From Gigaspora rosea (Eukaryota; Glomeromycota; Glomeromycetes; Diversisporales; Gigasporaceae): DNA of 64,000 nt. Under the pieces are notes generated by a model, which saw nothing but the letters and a program-made list of their open reading frames with translations, did no database searches and was not told where the DNA came from. The number at the start of each line of letters is the position of its first letter. The first letter of the stretch is position 1. Positions 35,633-47,240 of the stretch are shown here, one piece after another. The position numbers and the translations under genes were made by a program. The stretch is from assembly GCA_003550325.1 (NCBI GenBank), contig QKWP01000137.1, positions 417,554 through 481,553 on the forward strand, given 5' to 3'.

Positions 35633-36099
35633 TCTTCCCCCGCTTAAAACATGATCCAAAAATTTTTTTTAATTATTATTATTTGTCTTCACATTCATTG
35701 TACTTTTTTAATTGACATCCATGTATTATTTTTACTAATACTTGCTCTTGCCAGTTCATGGTCCGGAGTTTGTAGGTACCATTTCAAAAACTTCATGAAT
35801 TTGATACAGCCCATTCCATTTCTCTTCAAGTTTTTCCCAATTTTCAATTCTAGTTTAGCATTATATTTTAAACTTTTTCCTCTATTTCTAACTGTCGTGA
35901 TACAATTTCTGCTATAGTTGAGCTTTATGGATTTTCTCTTGGGCTTTTATCCTAGCTTCAAACAAATCATACATTATTTTTAGTATTCAGTCATTATTAT
36001 TGACCAAAATCGTTCATCCATCATACTTTCCACCAGGTACGTTTCTACTTCCAATTCCACTGGCAAGGTCACTCTCTGCTATATGTTAAATAAAAAGGA

Positions 36100-38694
36100 C
36101 TAAATCCCATGAATCAATGCTTCAGAGTTCTGTACGCAAAAAGTTCAGGGTGTAGATAGTCATCCCAATCGCTATGGCATTGATCTATGCACTTGCCAAG
36201 GCCTCACACATGGTCCAGTTGAATTTCTCTATGAGACCATTGGTTTGCAGGTGGTACATAAATGCCAATTTTTGCTTTATTCTGGTCTTTTGAGATATCT
36301 CTTCTATCACCTTATTGCAAAGATGTGTTCCTTGGTCTGATAGGATTTCTCAGGGGCAACTGAGCTGGCTTATTATGTCTTCTAAAAAGAAGGCAACAAC
36401 AGATTCGGTGGTACAATCAGGCAAGGCTTGAACCTCAAGCCACTTTAGTAATATTCTACGGCTACCACCAAATACCTATTTCCCTTTTTTGCCAGTAGTA
36501 GCAGTCCCACAATATCCAAGCCAACTTGGTCAAATGGCTAGGTAATTTTTATTGAATGTAATAGTTCTCTTGTTATAGACTTTTTATACCGCTAACATGA
36601 ATCATAACCCTTTGCAAATTTTTATTATCTATTATCATTTGGTTCCAATAGTATCGCTTTCCTATTTTATCAACCATGGTCTTTTCGCCAAGGTGCCCAG
36701 ATATGGGGTCTTCATTTATTGCTTTTAGTACAAATTTTACTTGTTTCCTTTAGAGCTCGAAGTGGGTTATCTGAATTTTGTTTATTTTTCTGATATAAGA
36801 TTCCTTTGCATATAAAGAAATATCATACTTGGCCTTAAATTTTCGTAGTTTATTAATTGTAAATTCCTTCAGTACTTCTATATATTCCAAGTGCTATACC
36901 AAGTTTTTGTAATACATTAGATCCATTTTGTATACCAGAAACTGGTAACCTTGATTAGATTAGTTTTCAACAGGATTTTTTTTCACATCCATTTATAATA
37001 TTATTACATGCACCTTTCCCGCACGTAGTTGTCAACCATGTCCTAATTTTTAAAGAAAATCTTCAAATCATAATCACGAACTGATTACAATTCGATCATG
37101 ATATTTATGATATTTATTTATATATATTATTTTTTTATTTTTATTATTTATTATTATTTTTTTTAAATTTATTTAGTATATAGATTTTATCGTTCCTAAT
37201 TGTATTGTCCATTGTGATTCCCGCTAAAAGAGGTATAATATATATATAATTTTTTTTTTTTTGTGATGCTTATTTTATTCATCATCCTTTTTTCCTTTAG
37301 CTCCATCTCTTTCCTGGATCATATATGACTCTTGATAATCCATCAACATTGAGGATCTGCTAGCTAGGCTTATATTTGATTACGAAATTATATCCCTGAA
37401 GCATCATCAAGTATCGGACCATCCTTCTGGTTGGGTTAGTTATGTTATTCATATATTAAGAGCTGAATAATCTGTTATTAACACGAACTGTAACTTATGA
37501 AAATAATGATAAAATTTTTTTATTGCCCAGACTATGGCTGTACATTCCAACTCTATAATAGTATGCAGGTCTAGTAGATCAACTTGCATATTCTACTGGA
37601 TGTTCCTTCCTTTCATTATCTAATTGTGACAATACGGCCCAAGAGCCACATGTAATGCATCTGTACAAAGAATAAACTGCTCTTCATCACATGGGTGCGC
37701 CAGTATCAATGCCGTGGTTAGTTTCTTTTTCAATTTCTCAAAGGTATCTTCTTGCTCATATTTCCAATTAAACAGTACTTCTGCCTTTTGTAGTTTATAT
37801 AGAGGGGCTGTGATTTTTAAAAAATCTTTTATAAATCTTCAATAGTAACCAGCCAACCCAAGGAACCCTCATAGTGTCTTAAAATTTCTTGGCCTTGGGT
37901 AGTTATTTAAGTAGCTACTTTTGATTTAGCAGCTGCTATCCATTTACAACTGACTTTGTGATCCAAGAAAAAAATTCTTCTCTGGCCCCAAAAATATTTG
38001 TTAGGGTTTAATTTCAAATTAGTCCCCTAAAGTCTTGTTAATATCATATCATGTACTTCAAGTGCTGTTGAAGTCTGGGAGTAGATATTAACATTATCAA
38101 TATATGCAAGGGCAAAATTCTACAATTTTTTGGAGCACGTGGTCTATTAACTACTTAAATATGGCAGAGCATTGGTAAGTCCAAAAGGCATTACTACAAA
38201 TTCATAAAGACCAAATTTCGTTGTGAAGACTGTCTTTTCTCTATCTCGCAGGTGGACTCCCACCTGCCAAAAACCACTTGCAAGATCCAAAGTCATATAC
38301 CATGCCGCGTTTTTGAGTGCACCAAGAAGTTCATTTATCCATAAAAATGGATAACTATCCCACTTGTTCTTTTTATTTAGTTTTCAATAATCTATGCATA
38401 ACCGTAATTTCCCATTTTTCTTTTTGATGAGTACTACCAGTAAGGCCCACAGACTATGAGACAGACAAATTAAACCTTTTTTTTTTGTTTTTCTATTTCC
38501 TTTTCTATAAATTAGCGCTCTAATTTTGATGTCGAGTAATATCTTTGCTTTATTGGGGCTCTCTCTTCTATATGAATTTTATGCTGCACAACTGTTGTTC
38601 TCCTAAGTTGAGCAGGTTCACGCGCAAAAATGTCCTGATATTTGTCCAATAACACTTGCATCTGCCCTTTTTGAATTTTAGTTATTTCCCCCAA
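36100..38694 (-). pseudogene. Ty3/gypsy pol: RT, RNase H, integrase
   Basis: From high to low coordinates: the start of RT (38694-38512, KYQDIFAREPAQL and APIKQRYY), then LRLCIDY, TLDLASGFWQV, MPFGLTNA near 38180 and AYIDNV near 38095. The last of these replaces the catalytic YIDD, so one active-site Asp is lost. RNase H relics lie at about 37690-37320 (ELECTAIVWAIKKF, VDGLSR). The integrase core lies near 36750-36100 with LSDQGTH and QTNGLIEKFN, so an Asp and the Glu of the DDE triad are readable. Frames change repeatedly. Confidence 0.88.
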
Positions 38695-39990
38695 ATTAAA
38701 AGTCTTGTCTTTATCCTTTACTCCTTCTGTGAGTCAAACAGTCCAATCATCAGTGTTTTTTTACAGCACACATTCTTCTTTTTTATGCCCTTTCTTTAAG
38801 TATTGTTCACACCTTTCTTTTAGTTGTTTTTTGACTGGTAGATAAACACAGTATAAATATGGCTGTGCTAATAAATTTTTTTCTTCATCTCATCATCTTC
38901 ACTTCATCATTGGAATCCGTTTCTTCCTCTTCTCCACTTTCGCTATCATTATCTTTATCCACATCTTTATTATCTACTTTCTTCTCTTTCTTTTTCAGTT
39001 TAGCCTTTCTTAATATTCAATCACCAACATTTGCTAGTTTGCAGAACTCAGTTGGAATCATTATCTTTCTAGCTCTATCTCTTATCATTAGCTCACAAGC
39101 TTCTCAATTTAATTGAGCCTAAGCCTTTTGCATTCCGTTGTTTTCTACAATAACAGCATAATTCGCGACTTTAGTCACTAATGCTTTTGAAGTGATAGCT
39201 CTAGTACTACAGTAACTGGAAATCGATCAATTTTTCATAAGGGCCTTTTCTGTTTACCATGTACACCTATTATTATTACTGTTAACAGGCAGTCAATCGA
39301 ATTTCTGCTTTCTTTAAAAATCTTGCCAAAACTACACAGCCTGATGATTTACTATTTAAAATCAAAATGATCAGCTCTTCTTTGACTTGCGCCTTGCAGT
39401 ATATAGATGTAGTGTACTGATTGTTAGTTCAATTTAAGCGAAACTTAATAAATATCAACTTGGTAGTTTTTCAGAACGTAATACTCATATAGCCTCTTTT
39501 CTTACATTTGGTACTGCTTGGAATAACTTGGTATACCATACATTATATCAGCCTTCTTATTTTGTAAATTGGTCATTACTGAATATGGTTGAATATTTGT
39601 AATTATAGAGGGGTCTACTAGCTTCATCATTTTCTTTTTATTACCTTTCTTTTTAGTTCTTCATTATTTTTGGCTTCCGCATTTTCTTTTTTCAGTGGGT
39701 CAGAAACTTCATTGGCCTTTTTGACATTGTCTTTCCTTCTTTTTACATTGTATACTTTCATTAATTCAGCTACTGAGGGATTGTACTTGTCAATTTACAC
39801 ACACTCTTCAAAGGTGTGTCATCTAGTTTAAACAATTTAAATCTTGTTCTAACAGTGCTACCAATGCTTGAGTTTGAGGACACACATTCCCGGTAGCATC
39901 CCAATTGTTCTGATTTTCTATGATATTATTTTGGGGCATTATAGGTGGGCCTTATTCATTATTCTGGACCAGTGCATGATTTATATTTGG
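38695..39990 (-). pseudogene. gag-pol linker and protease remnant
   Basis: This lies between the zinc knuckle and the RT start, where the aspartic protease belongs. A segment near 39150-39230 (TSKALVTKVANYAVIVENNG) fits the region after the protease active site, but the D-S/T-G motif is not readable. The acidic, serine-rich tract at 38880-39000 is low-complexity. Confidence 0.45.
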
Positions 39991-40822
39991 ACAATTCCAA
40001 CTATAGTGCCCTTGTTTTTGACAAGCAAAACAGGTTAGTAGTCAGTTAGCTTTCTCTTGTTAATTTTCATTTGGAAAAGGGCAAGGGCAATTATTACCAC
40101 CCTCTCACTGCTTTTCATTGCTGACACTATCCTATTTCTCTCATTAATGAGACCATTTGCTCTATCTGATTATTCAAAACTGGAGTTAGGAGCTAACCAC
40201 TGGGGCTCCTACGTCACAGGTTATCTGAGGTACTAGAAATTGGATTGTCATGGGGTTGGTCATCATGTTATAAATCAAAGCAGGCCCACAAGCAGCTGCA
40301 CTACGAGCAAAAGTTAATTCATATATCTGAGCCTTTTTGATGGCTTCCAGGATCATATTTGACATGAATGTCCAACAGCTAGTGCCAAATCAGGCCGCAG
40401 GCCTTGTACAAACATTTGTGCCTTCATTATTTCAGAGTATTGGTTCCCTACCCTAGCTACACATTGAAATAATACCAACATGTCTTGAGCATATTGATCC
40501 ACAGTTCTTCAGGTCTTTGATGTTGAGATAGTAGTTCAGAATTCCACTATGTTATCAATGCAGTATCAATGCCTGCGTGTAAAAATTTAACTGGAATTGT
40601 TGCACAAACCCTTGTACCATGGCCATTTATTATTCCAGAATAAAATTTTGGTTCTTGTTTTCTAAAATTTTCCCACCAGGAAGCAGCAAGACCAGTCAAG
40701 TATACACTGACTACAGATAGCCTTCTTGCTCTCACAATATTATTAGTTTTAAGGCTTTGTCTATTGCTTCCAACCACTTCACTGGTCTTGGTTTCTCTAG
40801 TAAACATAGAAATGTTTGTCAA
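39991..40822 (-). pseudogene. Ty3/gypsy gag with zinc knuckle
   Basis: The reading frame at 40822-40547 contains YLTGLAASWWENF, typical of the capsid region of gypsy Gag. Downstream at 40032-39991 a CX2CX4HX4C knuckle reads CFACQKQGHYSWNC, the nucleocapsid RNA-binding motif. Stops and shifts separate the two parts. Confidence 0.8.
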
Positions 40823-41144
40823 ATTTCACTCTGAATTTTTTACTTGCAAACCTGAGATTGATTCAAGGCATTTATCATGACTTGTAAAAATTGTTGCATT
40901 TGTTGATTCTGGCCACTAGGCTGTTCAGTTTCTATAAAGAGCTTGGCATGTTTCTCATTATTTTTGTTTGACAAAGTGCCTATATAATGTCCACTATTAC
41001 TACTAACTTCGTGCATGGAGCTGTTTTGTCATATCTTTTTTTAATATTTTAATTAGTTTACTTAGGTTTTTATAAAATTATTATATATTATATTTTTTTT
41101 TACTTTCATGAATTATATGAAGTTAAGTAAAGAATGTATTATCT

Positions 41145-41159
41145 ACACAATCAGCACTA
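41145..41159 (-). other. tRNA primer-binding site of Ty3/gypsy element
   Basis: The minus strand reads TAGTGCTGATTGTGT four bases inside the 5' LTR. It shares TGCTGATTGTGT with the site at 2251-2265. Confidence 0.65.
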
Positions 41160-41163
41160 AAAA

Positions 41164-41860
41164 TATTGTGGTCTTGAGAGAAACTTCCAAAACTTCATAT
41201 GCCAATTTAGCTATTGGGACACAATCATTAAAGGTTTGTAAGTTTGTAAGCGAATGTTTTTATTAAATTCTAGGAGAGTGATTTATAAAAGAGTGTATAA
41301 GTTTTCTTTTAAGCTCAATTTCATTGGCCCTGATAAATTTTGTTGAATTTCAATTTTTGCGTGGAAGATTATACAAGGACAATTTTATTAATTCGAATTT
41401 TTATGTTTAATAATCAAGAGATAAATTATAAATGTAATTTTATTTAAGGATTATTTACAAAATAATTATATACAAAGTAATAACTTCCAATAATTATGTA
41501 TAAAGTAATAATTTTTTATAATAAAGTCTGTTCATTTCTCTGGCAAAAGCCAGCTTCTTATATACATTCTTTACCTGCGCTTTTCCACAGTAATTATGAT
41601 AGAATGCTTACATGCTATGAAGTAATAGCTTTTAAGATTCAACAAATGAAGTAATAATTATTTAATATATATAAAATGTGGTAATGAGAAAAAAAAATGC
41701 AAGTTTGATGAATATAAGAGAATGAAGTAATTATTATGAGTAGAAATATAGTAATCAATGTGGGTAACTGAACGATCATTAAATGTAATCATCAATGCTC
41801 ATGATCAGAAGCCAGTTCAAAATCAATCTCATCAACCTAATGAAAAATTTTCGATCAACA
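41164..41860 (-). repeat. 5' LTR of Ty3/gypsy element
   Basis: It is a direct repeat of 34892-35632, ending CGATCAACA at the same position. Confidence 0.85.
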
Positions 41861-42020
41861 TCAGATTAGCACAGGTTGTGTCAGATAGGCAAGGGCATTT
41901 TTGGCACAAGTCAAGATCCAGATTTGTATGGGTATGGTCCGAATTGGTATGGATCTGTGGACTGTGTAGGACCATATGCCAATGCTAATTGAACTGTAAA
42001 TGGCTCGGTTTTGTAGCAGT
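41861..42020. mobile_element. hAT-type MITE, right fragment
   Basis: It matches 58155-58313 (for example TTTTGGCAC, TCCGAATTGG, AAATGGCTCG, GCAGCAGT). The match stops exactly where ACCAGGAACGG begins at 42021. Confidence 0.7.
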
Positions 42021-42036
42021 ACCAGGAACGGAGTAA
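42021..42036 (+). other. Helentron-like 5' terminus
   Basis: ACCAGGAACGGAGTAA starts right after GTAGCAGT of the hAT MITE; the uninterrupted MITE at 58306 reads GCAGCAGTTTACTAG, so the entry point lies between T and T. A diverged matching 3' end (TTTCTGGTTTTAACACAACT plus hairpin) lies at 43771-43806. Confidence 0.6.
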
Positions 42037-42126
42037 TAAATATCATGTAGTGATAGTTATATGGCAATTGAAATGTCATTACTCTACAAAAGCTTGGATC
42101 TAATTGGTCTACGTAATACTATATAT

Positions 42127-42215
42127 TACTTGGTGCTTAATTTTCACCTGCCTATCATTGCATGGACTGTTTTGATACTTAATTTTCACGTGTCTATTAT
42201 CGCATGGACTATCTT
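42127..42215. repeat. Two ~47-bp tandem units
   Basis: Both units contain CTTAATTTTCAC and GCATGGACT. Confidence 0.6.
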
Positions 42216-42234
42216 GAATGCTGCTGAACAGTAA

Positions 42235-42394
42235 GGGCGCTGATATTTATTAAATAATATTTTAGAGGGTGGGGGTCAAGAAAAATCTTACCTTAGTTAA
42301 ATTTGATTGGCCAAAATTCTATTTATAGATCTTATCTGGGGGTGGGGTTAAGCCTCTATAGTAAATGGATATTAGGTAATAAATGTCAGCGCCC
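42235..42394. mobile_element. PIF/Harbinger-type MITE, 160 bp
   Basis: Ends GGGCGCTGATATTTATTA / TAATAAATGTCAGCGCCC. TAA flanks both sides (42232-42234 and 42395-42397). A homologous copy of equal length lies at 50037-50196. Confidence 0.88.
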
Positions 42395-42793
42395 TAATTC
42401 GAGCGCCTAGTTTCTTAGCGTGTTAAGGCTTTATATGTATGAATAAGTGATTAGGGTTTTATTATTGCAAAGTTGATTATGATCATTTTTGCAATTCTGA
42501 TTATTCTGTTAGAAGGCCACGCAAAGTTAATAGATATTTCATTTTTCGTAAATATTTGGTCAGAATTTTTGCTGTCCAGATTATTTGATAATACAGAAAT
42601 GTAGTTATACAAATTAATGGATATATGGGTATCTGCTATCTAGAATATCATTCACAAAATCTTACATTTGGTTAGGCATTAAAAAGCTATCATTTTATAT
42701 ATCAATGTGCTGTGCTGGTATAACATACTTCTACTGTTTGTGTATGAGCATACCGGTATTTTATGATAAACTTTTTTTATTTTTAGTTAGTAG

Positions 42794-43190
42794 TGTTATT
42801 TATCATTATTTATTTCTTATTTTGGCATAGTCAGGTGATTGAATTGCCAAATAGGTGATCAAAGCCCCAAATGGGTCAAACTAGTAATTAAATCTCCAGG
42901 TGGCTAATCAATTACTCATTTGGATATTTGATCACCTGTTTGGATAGTGATTAAAGCTCCTATACAAATTAAAAATATATAGGGGTTTGGTTTTGCTTAT
43001 GAAGAAGAACAAGTAGGGTTGTAGATAGTATTTTTGTAATAATCCAATATATTGGTTTATATTAATAATGAGAACCCTTATACTTGTAATTATTAGTTAT
43101 CATTTTAAACCATTTAACCTTAATCACAATTTGTTCACGATCGAACTAAACTGGCCCAATTTCATTATGCTCTCCCAACTGATTTTAACA
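42794..43190 (+). repeat. LTR remnant related to the 1-2791 element
   Basis: It begins TGTTATTTATC and ends TTTTAACA. The last 60 bp contain TTCACGATCGAACTAAACTG and GCTCTCCCAA, as in the inner end of the LTR at 2268-2791. An ATTTGGTATTTG after it may be a decayed primer-binding site. No internal domain follows. Confidence 0.65.
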
Positions 43191-43764
43191 CCAGATTTGG
43201 TATTTGTATTATTCTGAGAACGCAGTAATATATATCATATAGTGGAATAAAATCAGGTAAAATATTCTCTATCACTATCGACTGCTTTAAGATTCAAATT
43301 GTATTTACTGTGATCTATTTCGATTTTATTAAGTTTTTACTTAATATTCTATTTTAGTAGCATCAACTCACCAAAAATTACTTCACAGGCAACTTAGTTC
43401 ATAGAGAATTTAATTACAGGTAGATTATTTTACAATCAATTTATTCACAAACAAGTTTGTTTTATTGGCAGTTATTTCAATAATATCAGATTTCACAGAC
43501 AAATTAATTCTAGTCATTGACGTTAGAATTAAGTTTAAATTTACTATAAATTCTCAAAATAGCAGGCATGAACATTGTTTAATGAAAAAAGTAAATTAGA
43601 GAACTATAAGTATTACACAATATATGTAATCGCAGAATTAATATAAATAGAAAGAGAAAAAGTTAGTCTTTTGACCGTAACGAATAAAGAGAAGAGATGC
43701 ATATTGTAAAGATATTTTATGCCTAAAAGTTAATTAATGACCAGTTGAGCAAGATAACATTTTT
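43191..43764. other. AT-rich spacer
   Basis: No gene or repeat was recognised. Confidence 0.5.
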
Positions 43765-44040
43765 ATTACATTTCTGGTTTTAACACAACTGCGTCATGCA
43801 GCTAACCTAATTATACAATATTTTAGCATCTATTCTGATCCTAACTCTAATGTTAAAGAATTTTTAATATACTACAAACCTAGCATTCAATTAGTACTGA
43901 TTTAATCAAGCATATCAAGATTCAAACTTGATTTTGATTTTTAATTAGCAAGAATGTAATTATTATATAATAATTATTTCATCCAATCAGAATCAAGATT
44001 TTGTAAACGAATTCAAAAAAATATGGGCAGATTTATTTTT
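43765..44040. repeat. Diverged copy of 30020-30600 region
   Basis: It matches 30023-30253 and 30533-30605 and lacks the 271-bp MITE, having one AATTAGCA at 43943-43950. Confidence 0.75.
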
Positions 44041-45299
44041 TATCACCAAAAATGTAATAATTGTGAAAACTAATATTGATTGGTTAATATATGAAACCCA
44101 GTAGTAAATATTTAGATCTTTGTAAAAATAGAACTATACTTTTTTTAAAAAATATAAGGTAATCATATCTAATTTCATAAATTTTTTTTGTCACATATAA
44201 AAGTTTGTCAAAAGATTGTATTTATTTGCAAAATATAATATATAAAATATACAATTAATTTATTATTTAACTGTAAAATTTTTTTATACATTATATACTA
44301 TAAATTTTTTTTAATAATAAAAGTTACAGCCCATATAATTTATGAAAATTTAAAGCCACAGGCCTAATTCTGTGGATACATAATGAACTTGATTTTTTGT
44401 TAAGTAAATTGAACAAAGTTTGCTAAGTTATATATTCATTACACTAAATTTTTTTTTATTTACGTTTTATAACCAAGACCTTGCACTTTTCTTTTATTGA
44501 ATATTATTTTACATGCAGAAGAGAAGTAGTGAATAATATATTACAACTAGTGGAGAAAAAGATGACTCAGGCTTCATGAAGGCCTTCTGCTACTATTAAT
44601 CTTTACACGAGGCCCAATTGTTAGCTGAACAAAGTTATTATAACTTGTCAGACTTTGAAATAAAAATTGTTAACATTAATAACCTTGTCCAATCTAACCG
44701 GCCCAGGTAACAGTATGTTAAATGTAAAGCAGTCATATGGACTGGACTGCTTGTAATAAAGCTTCTAGAATCTTCTTCCAGTGGTTTCCCCAAAAGTCTT
44801 GCACGTCTTTTCATGTTACTTGTTTCCAAGCTACTCATGACAGTTACATCCAATACGGTAGGTGCCTTTCCTTTTTGGGAGCAGTAAACACTGCAGATCT
44901 TTTGGAGAGGGCACGCCAAATCACCCACTTTTTGAAAATTCTTCACAAACCATTGACACCAAAAAATTTTTTCCACTTGTAGCTATAGTAAAGACAGTGG
45001 TTCTTCCTGTGTTATCCAATATCTATCAGAAAGCCGCCAAAGACTTCTCAGGGTATAGTGAGTAATAAACTCTAAGCTTGTCAGCAGGTAGTCTATGAAC
45101 TTTACCTCTAAACTACAAGTGCCAATTTTGTAGTGAGTGACAAACTCTAAAGCTATTAGCAGATACTCAGTTAACTGTATCTCTAAATAATAGCTGCTAG
45201 TTCATTACACTAAATTATATATAATATAAAATTTTTTACAGGATTTGGACAAGATTTTATTAATAGACTTGGCCGTTTAAATGTATGGTATGTACAAAA
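44041..45299. other. AT-rich region with overlapping short ORFs
   Basis: Between 44638 and 45065 both strands carry ORFs of 67-112 codons. The composition there is less AT-rich than the flanks, but no family, splice pattern or motif was recognised, so no gene is called. Confidence 0.4.
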
Positions 45300-45640
45300 A
45301 ATCAAAATTTTTCTATGGACCATGTATCTTGGGACCCCGTAATTCAATTTGGACAATTTTGATACTATTCAAATCGTCTCACTGAGATGATTTGAATGAT
45401 ACCTAAATTATCCAAATTTGATTGCAGAGTTAAGATATACAATTCTACAAAAATATATTTGATCTCAAAAAATAATAAATATATTGTTTATCTTAGGATA
45501 TTGTGATCTAATTCAGCTAATTTTGGTATAGTTTTGGTATCATTAGAATAATCTCAGTAAGACAATTCAAATAATACCAAAATTATTCAAATTGGATTAT
45601 AGGACTATAAGATATCACAAAATATTATAATTCACAGAAT
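45300..45640. repeat. Palindromic modules related to 29338-29915 MITE
   Basis: Palindromes of about 70 bp are centred on GTCTCACTGAGA (near 45390) and a related module near 45570. The sequence GATATCTTATAGTCCTATAA on the minus strand resembles GATATCTTGTGGTCCTATGA near 29385. Ends were not fixed. Confidence 0.6.
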
Positions 45641-46189
45641 TAGGGCAATCCACGAAATTAGATATGATCATCTTAATAGCCTGAAATTTTATATTTATAT
45701 TTAACAAGACTTTAGCTTCAGGAATCCCGCAATAGTTTTGCAGATCTTGCAAGAATAAAATTTATTAGTAACAATGCCAAAGGAATCACAGTGTAAAAAT
45801 ATGGGGCCTTGTTCAATATGTGACAAAAATGATCTTAGAGAAAAGTTAGTAATTAATACCAAACTTCTTACTTAAAGCTATGCAAAGCCTCACTGCTTTG
45901 AATTTAAAGGTTGAACTTGGCTTGTATAATTAGCTTTGTTATAAATATTATACAGAGCTAGTTGCATTTGATAAACATTTAAGCCCAAAGAAAAAATAAG
46001 AATATAAATTAAATTCAGTTTAGGGAGTGACAAAAATCAGGTGATTTTTTAGGAGAGGAAGGGGGTAAAAAAAGTTGAAATTATATATAAGAATCTGACT
46101 ATATATATATTAAAAAAGAGGGAGGGGAGATAGATCTCTGATAAAAAATAATCAGGTGATTTATAACACGGCCCTTATAAGGTCAACAA
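45641..46189. other. Spacer, possible kinase-type remnant
   Basis: A reading near 45750-45860 (IKFISNNAKGIT, LREKLVINTKLLT) may be the decayed front part of the Sel1 gene that follows. A TCAGGTGATT motif recurs at 46037 and 46150. Confidence 0.3.
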
Positions 46190-47240
46190 AAAGTATAACA
46201 AAAACAGAAATTCTAACAAATACCAAAGTGACAAAGGCAACTCTAGTGATAAGAATGAGGCATTCAAATGGTACTTGAAATCTGCTATGAGTAGAAACTC
46301 TGATAGACAATTAAATGTTAGAAATTGCTATAAAAACTGCATAGGAGATAAGAAATAGTACTTAAAATCTGCTAGGGGTAAAAATTCTAATAGACAATTG
46401 TGTATTGGAGATTGCTACAAAAACAAAGAATGACTTTAAATTAGCCAAAAATAAAAATTCCAATGAACAATTAACTGTTAAAAATTGTTATCAAAGTGGT
46501 AATGACTCTAAAGATGAAACAAAGGTATTGGAATAGTACTTAAAATCACTCAGTTGTGGAAATCCTAATGGAATTTTAAGTGTTGAAAATTGCTATCAGA
46601 GTGGAATAGGCATTTTAAAGATAACAAAAAGACATTTGGATGGTATTTGAAATCTGCTAAAAGTGGAAACACTAATGGTCAATTAAAAATCAGAACTTGT
46701 TATCAAGATAGAATAGGCATTTGTAAAGATAAAAAGAAGGCACTTGAATAGTACTTAAAATCTGTTAAGGGTAGAAATATCAATGGGCAATTAAATATCA
46801 GGAACTGCTATCAAAACAGAATAGGCATCCCTAAAGATAAAAATAAGGCATTTAAATAGTATTTAAATTTGCTAAGAGTGGAAATTCAGATGGGCAATTA
46901 AATGTTGGAGCTTGCTACCAAAATAGAATAAATATCTGTAAAGATGAAAAGAAGGCATTTGAATGGTACTGTATTACCACAAAATAACGCGCAGGGGTAA
47001 AATTATAAATTTCAGCCTAAATTAAGCTTAATTCAGCCCAAACCTCGAAATAACGCCCATGGTCGTTATTTCGTGATAATACGGTACTTAAAATCTGCTA
47101 AGAGAGGTAATTTTAATAGACAATTAAGTATTGTAGGCTGCTATCAAAATGAAATAGGCACTCCCAAAGATAAAAAAAGGCATTTGAATAATACTTGAAA
47201 TCTGCTAATAATAAAATTTGAATAAGTGATTAAATGTTGA
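46190..47240 (+). pseudogene. Sel1-repeat protein, decayed
   Basis: At least eight units of about 36 codons are readable, for example AFKWYLKSA, NGQLNIRNCYQN and IGIPKDKNKAFK. This is the Sel1 pattern (a TPR-like helix pair) with the local consensus KAFEWYLKSAKSGN. The units lie in several frames with stops, so there is no intact protein. In this fungal group such repeats often follow a kinase domain and mediate protein binding. A 112-bp MITE lies inside one unit at 46971-47082. Confidence 0.8.
46971..47082. mobile_element. 112-bp MITE in Sel1 repeat
   Basis: Ends GTATTACCACAAAATAACG / CGTTATTTCGTGATAATAC are inverted repeats. GGTACT is duplicated on both sides (46965-46970 and 47083-47088). 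Neighbouring Sel1 units have GTACTTAAAATC uninterrupted. Confidence 0.85.

Larger units (their letters stand above)
34892..41860 (-). mobile_element. Ty3/gypsy LTR retrotransposon, decayed
   Basis: LTRs at 34892-35632 and 41164-41860 flank about 5.5 kb. On the minus strand the order is LTR, primer-binding site, gag with zinc knuckle, protease remnant, reverse transcriptase, RNase H, integrase, polypurine tract, LTR. Reverse transcriptase before integrase makes it Ty3/gypsy. Many stops and frameshifts make it inactive. LTRs differ clearly from each other, so it is old. It split a hAT MITE; a target duplication is no longer visible. Confidence 0.9.

Noticed and set aside
38859-39116. Plus-strand ORF rich in Leu and Ser that looks like a membrane protein
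   Set aside because: It is the complement of a low-complexity acidic stretch in the gag-pol region of the minus-strand Ty3/gypsy element.
44638-45065. Overlapping ORFs of 67-112 codons on both strands
   Set aside because: No motif, splice pattern or relative in the window; the strands cannot be told apart.
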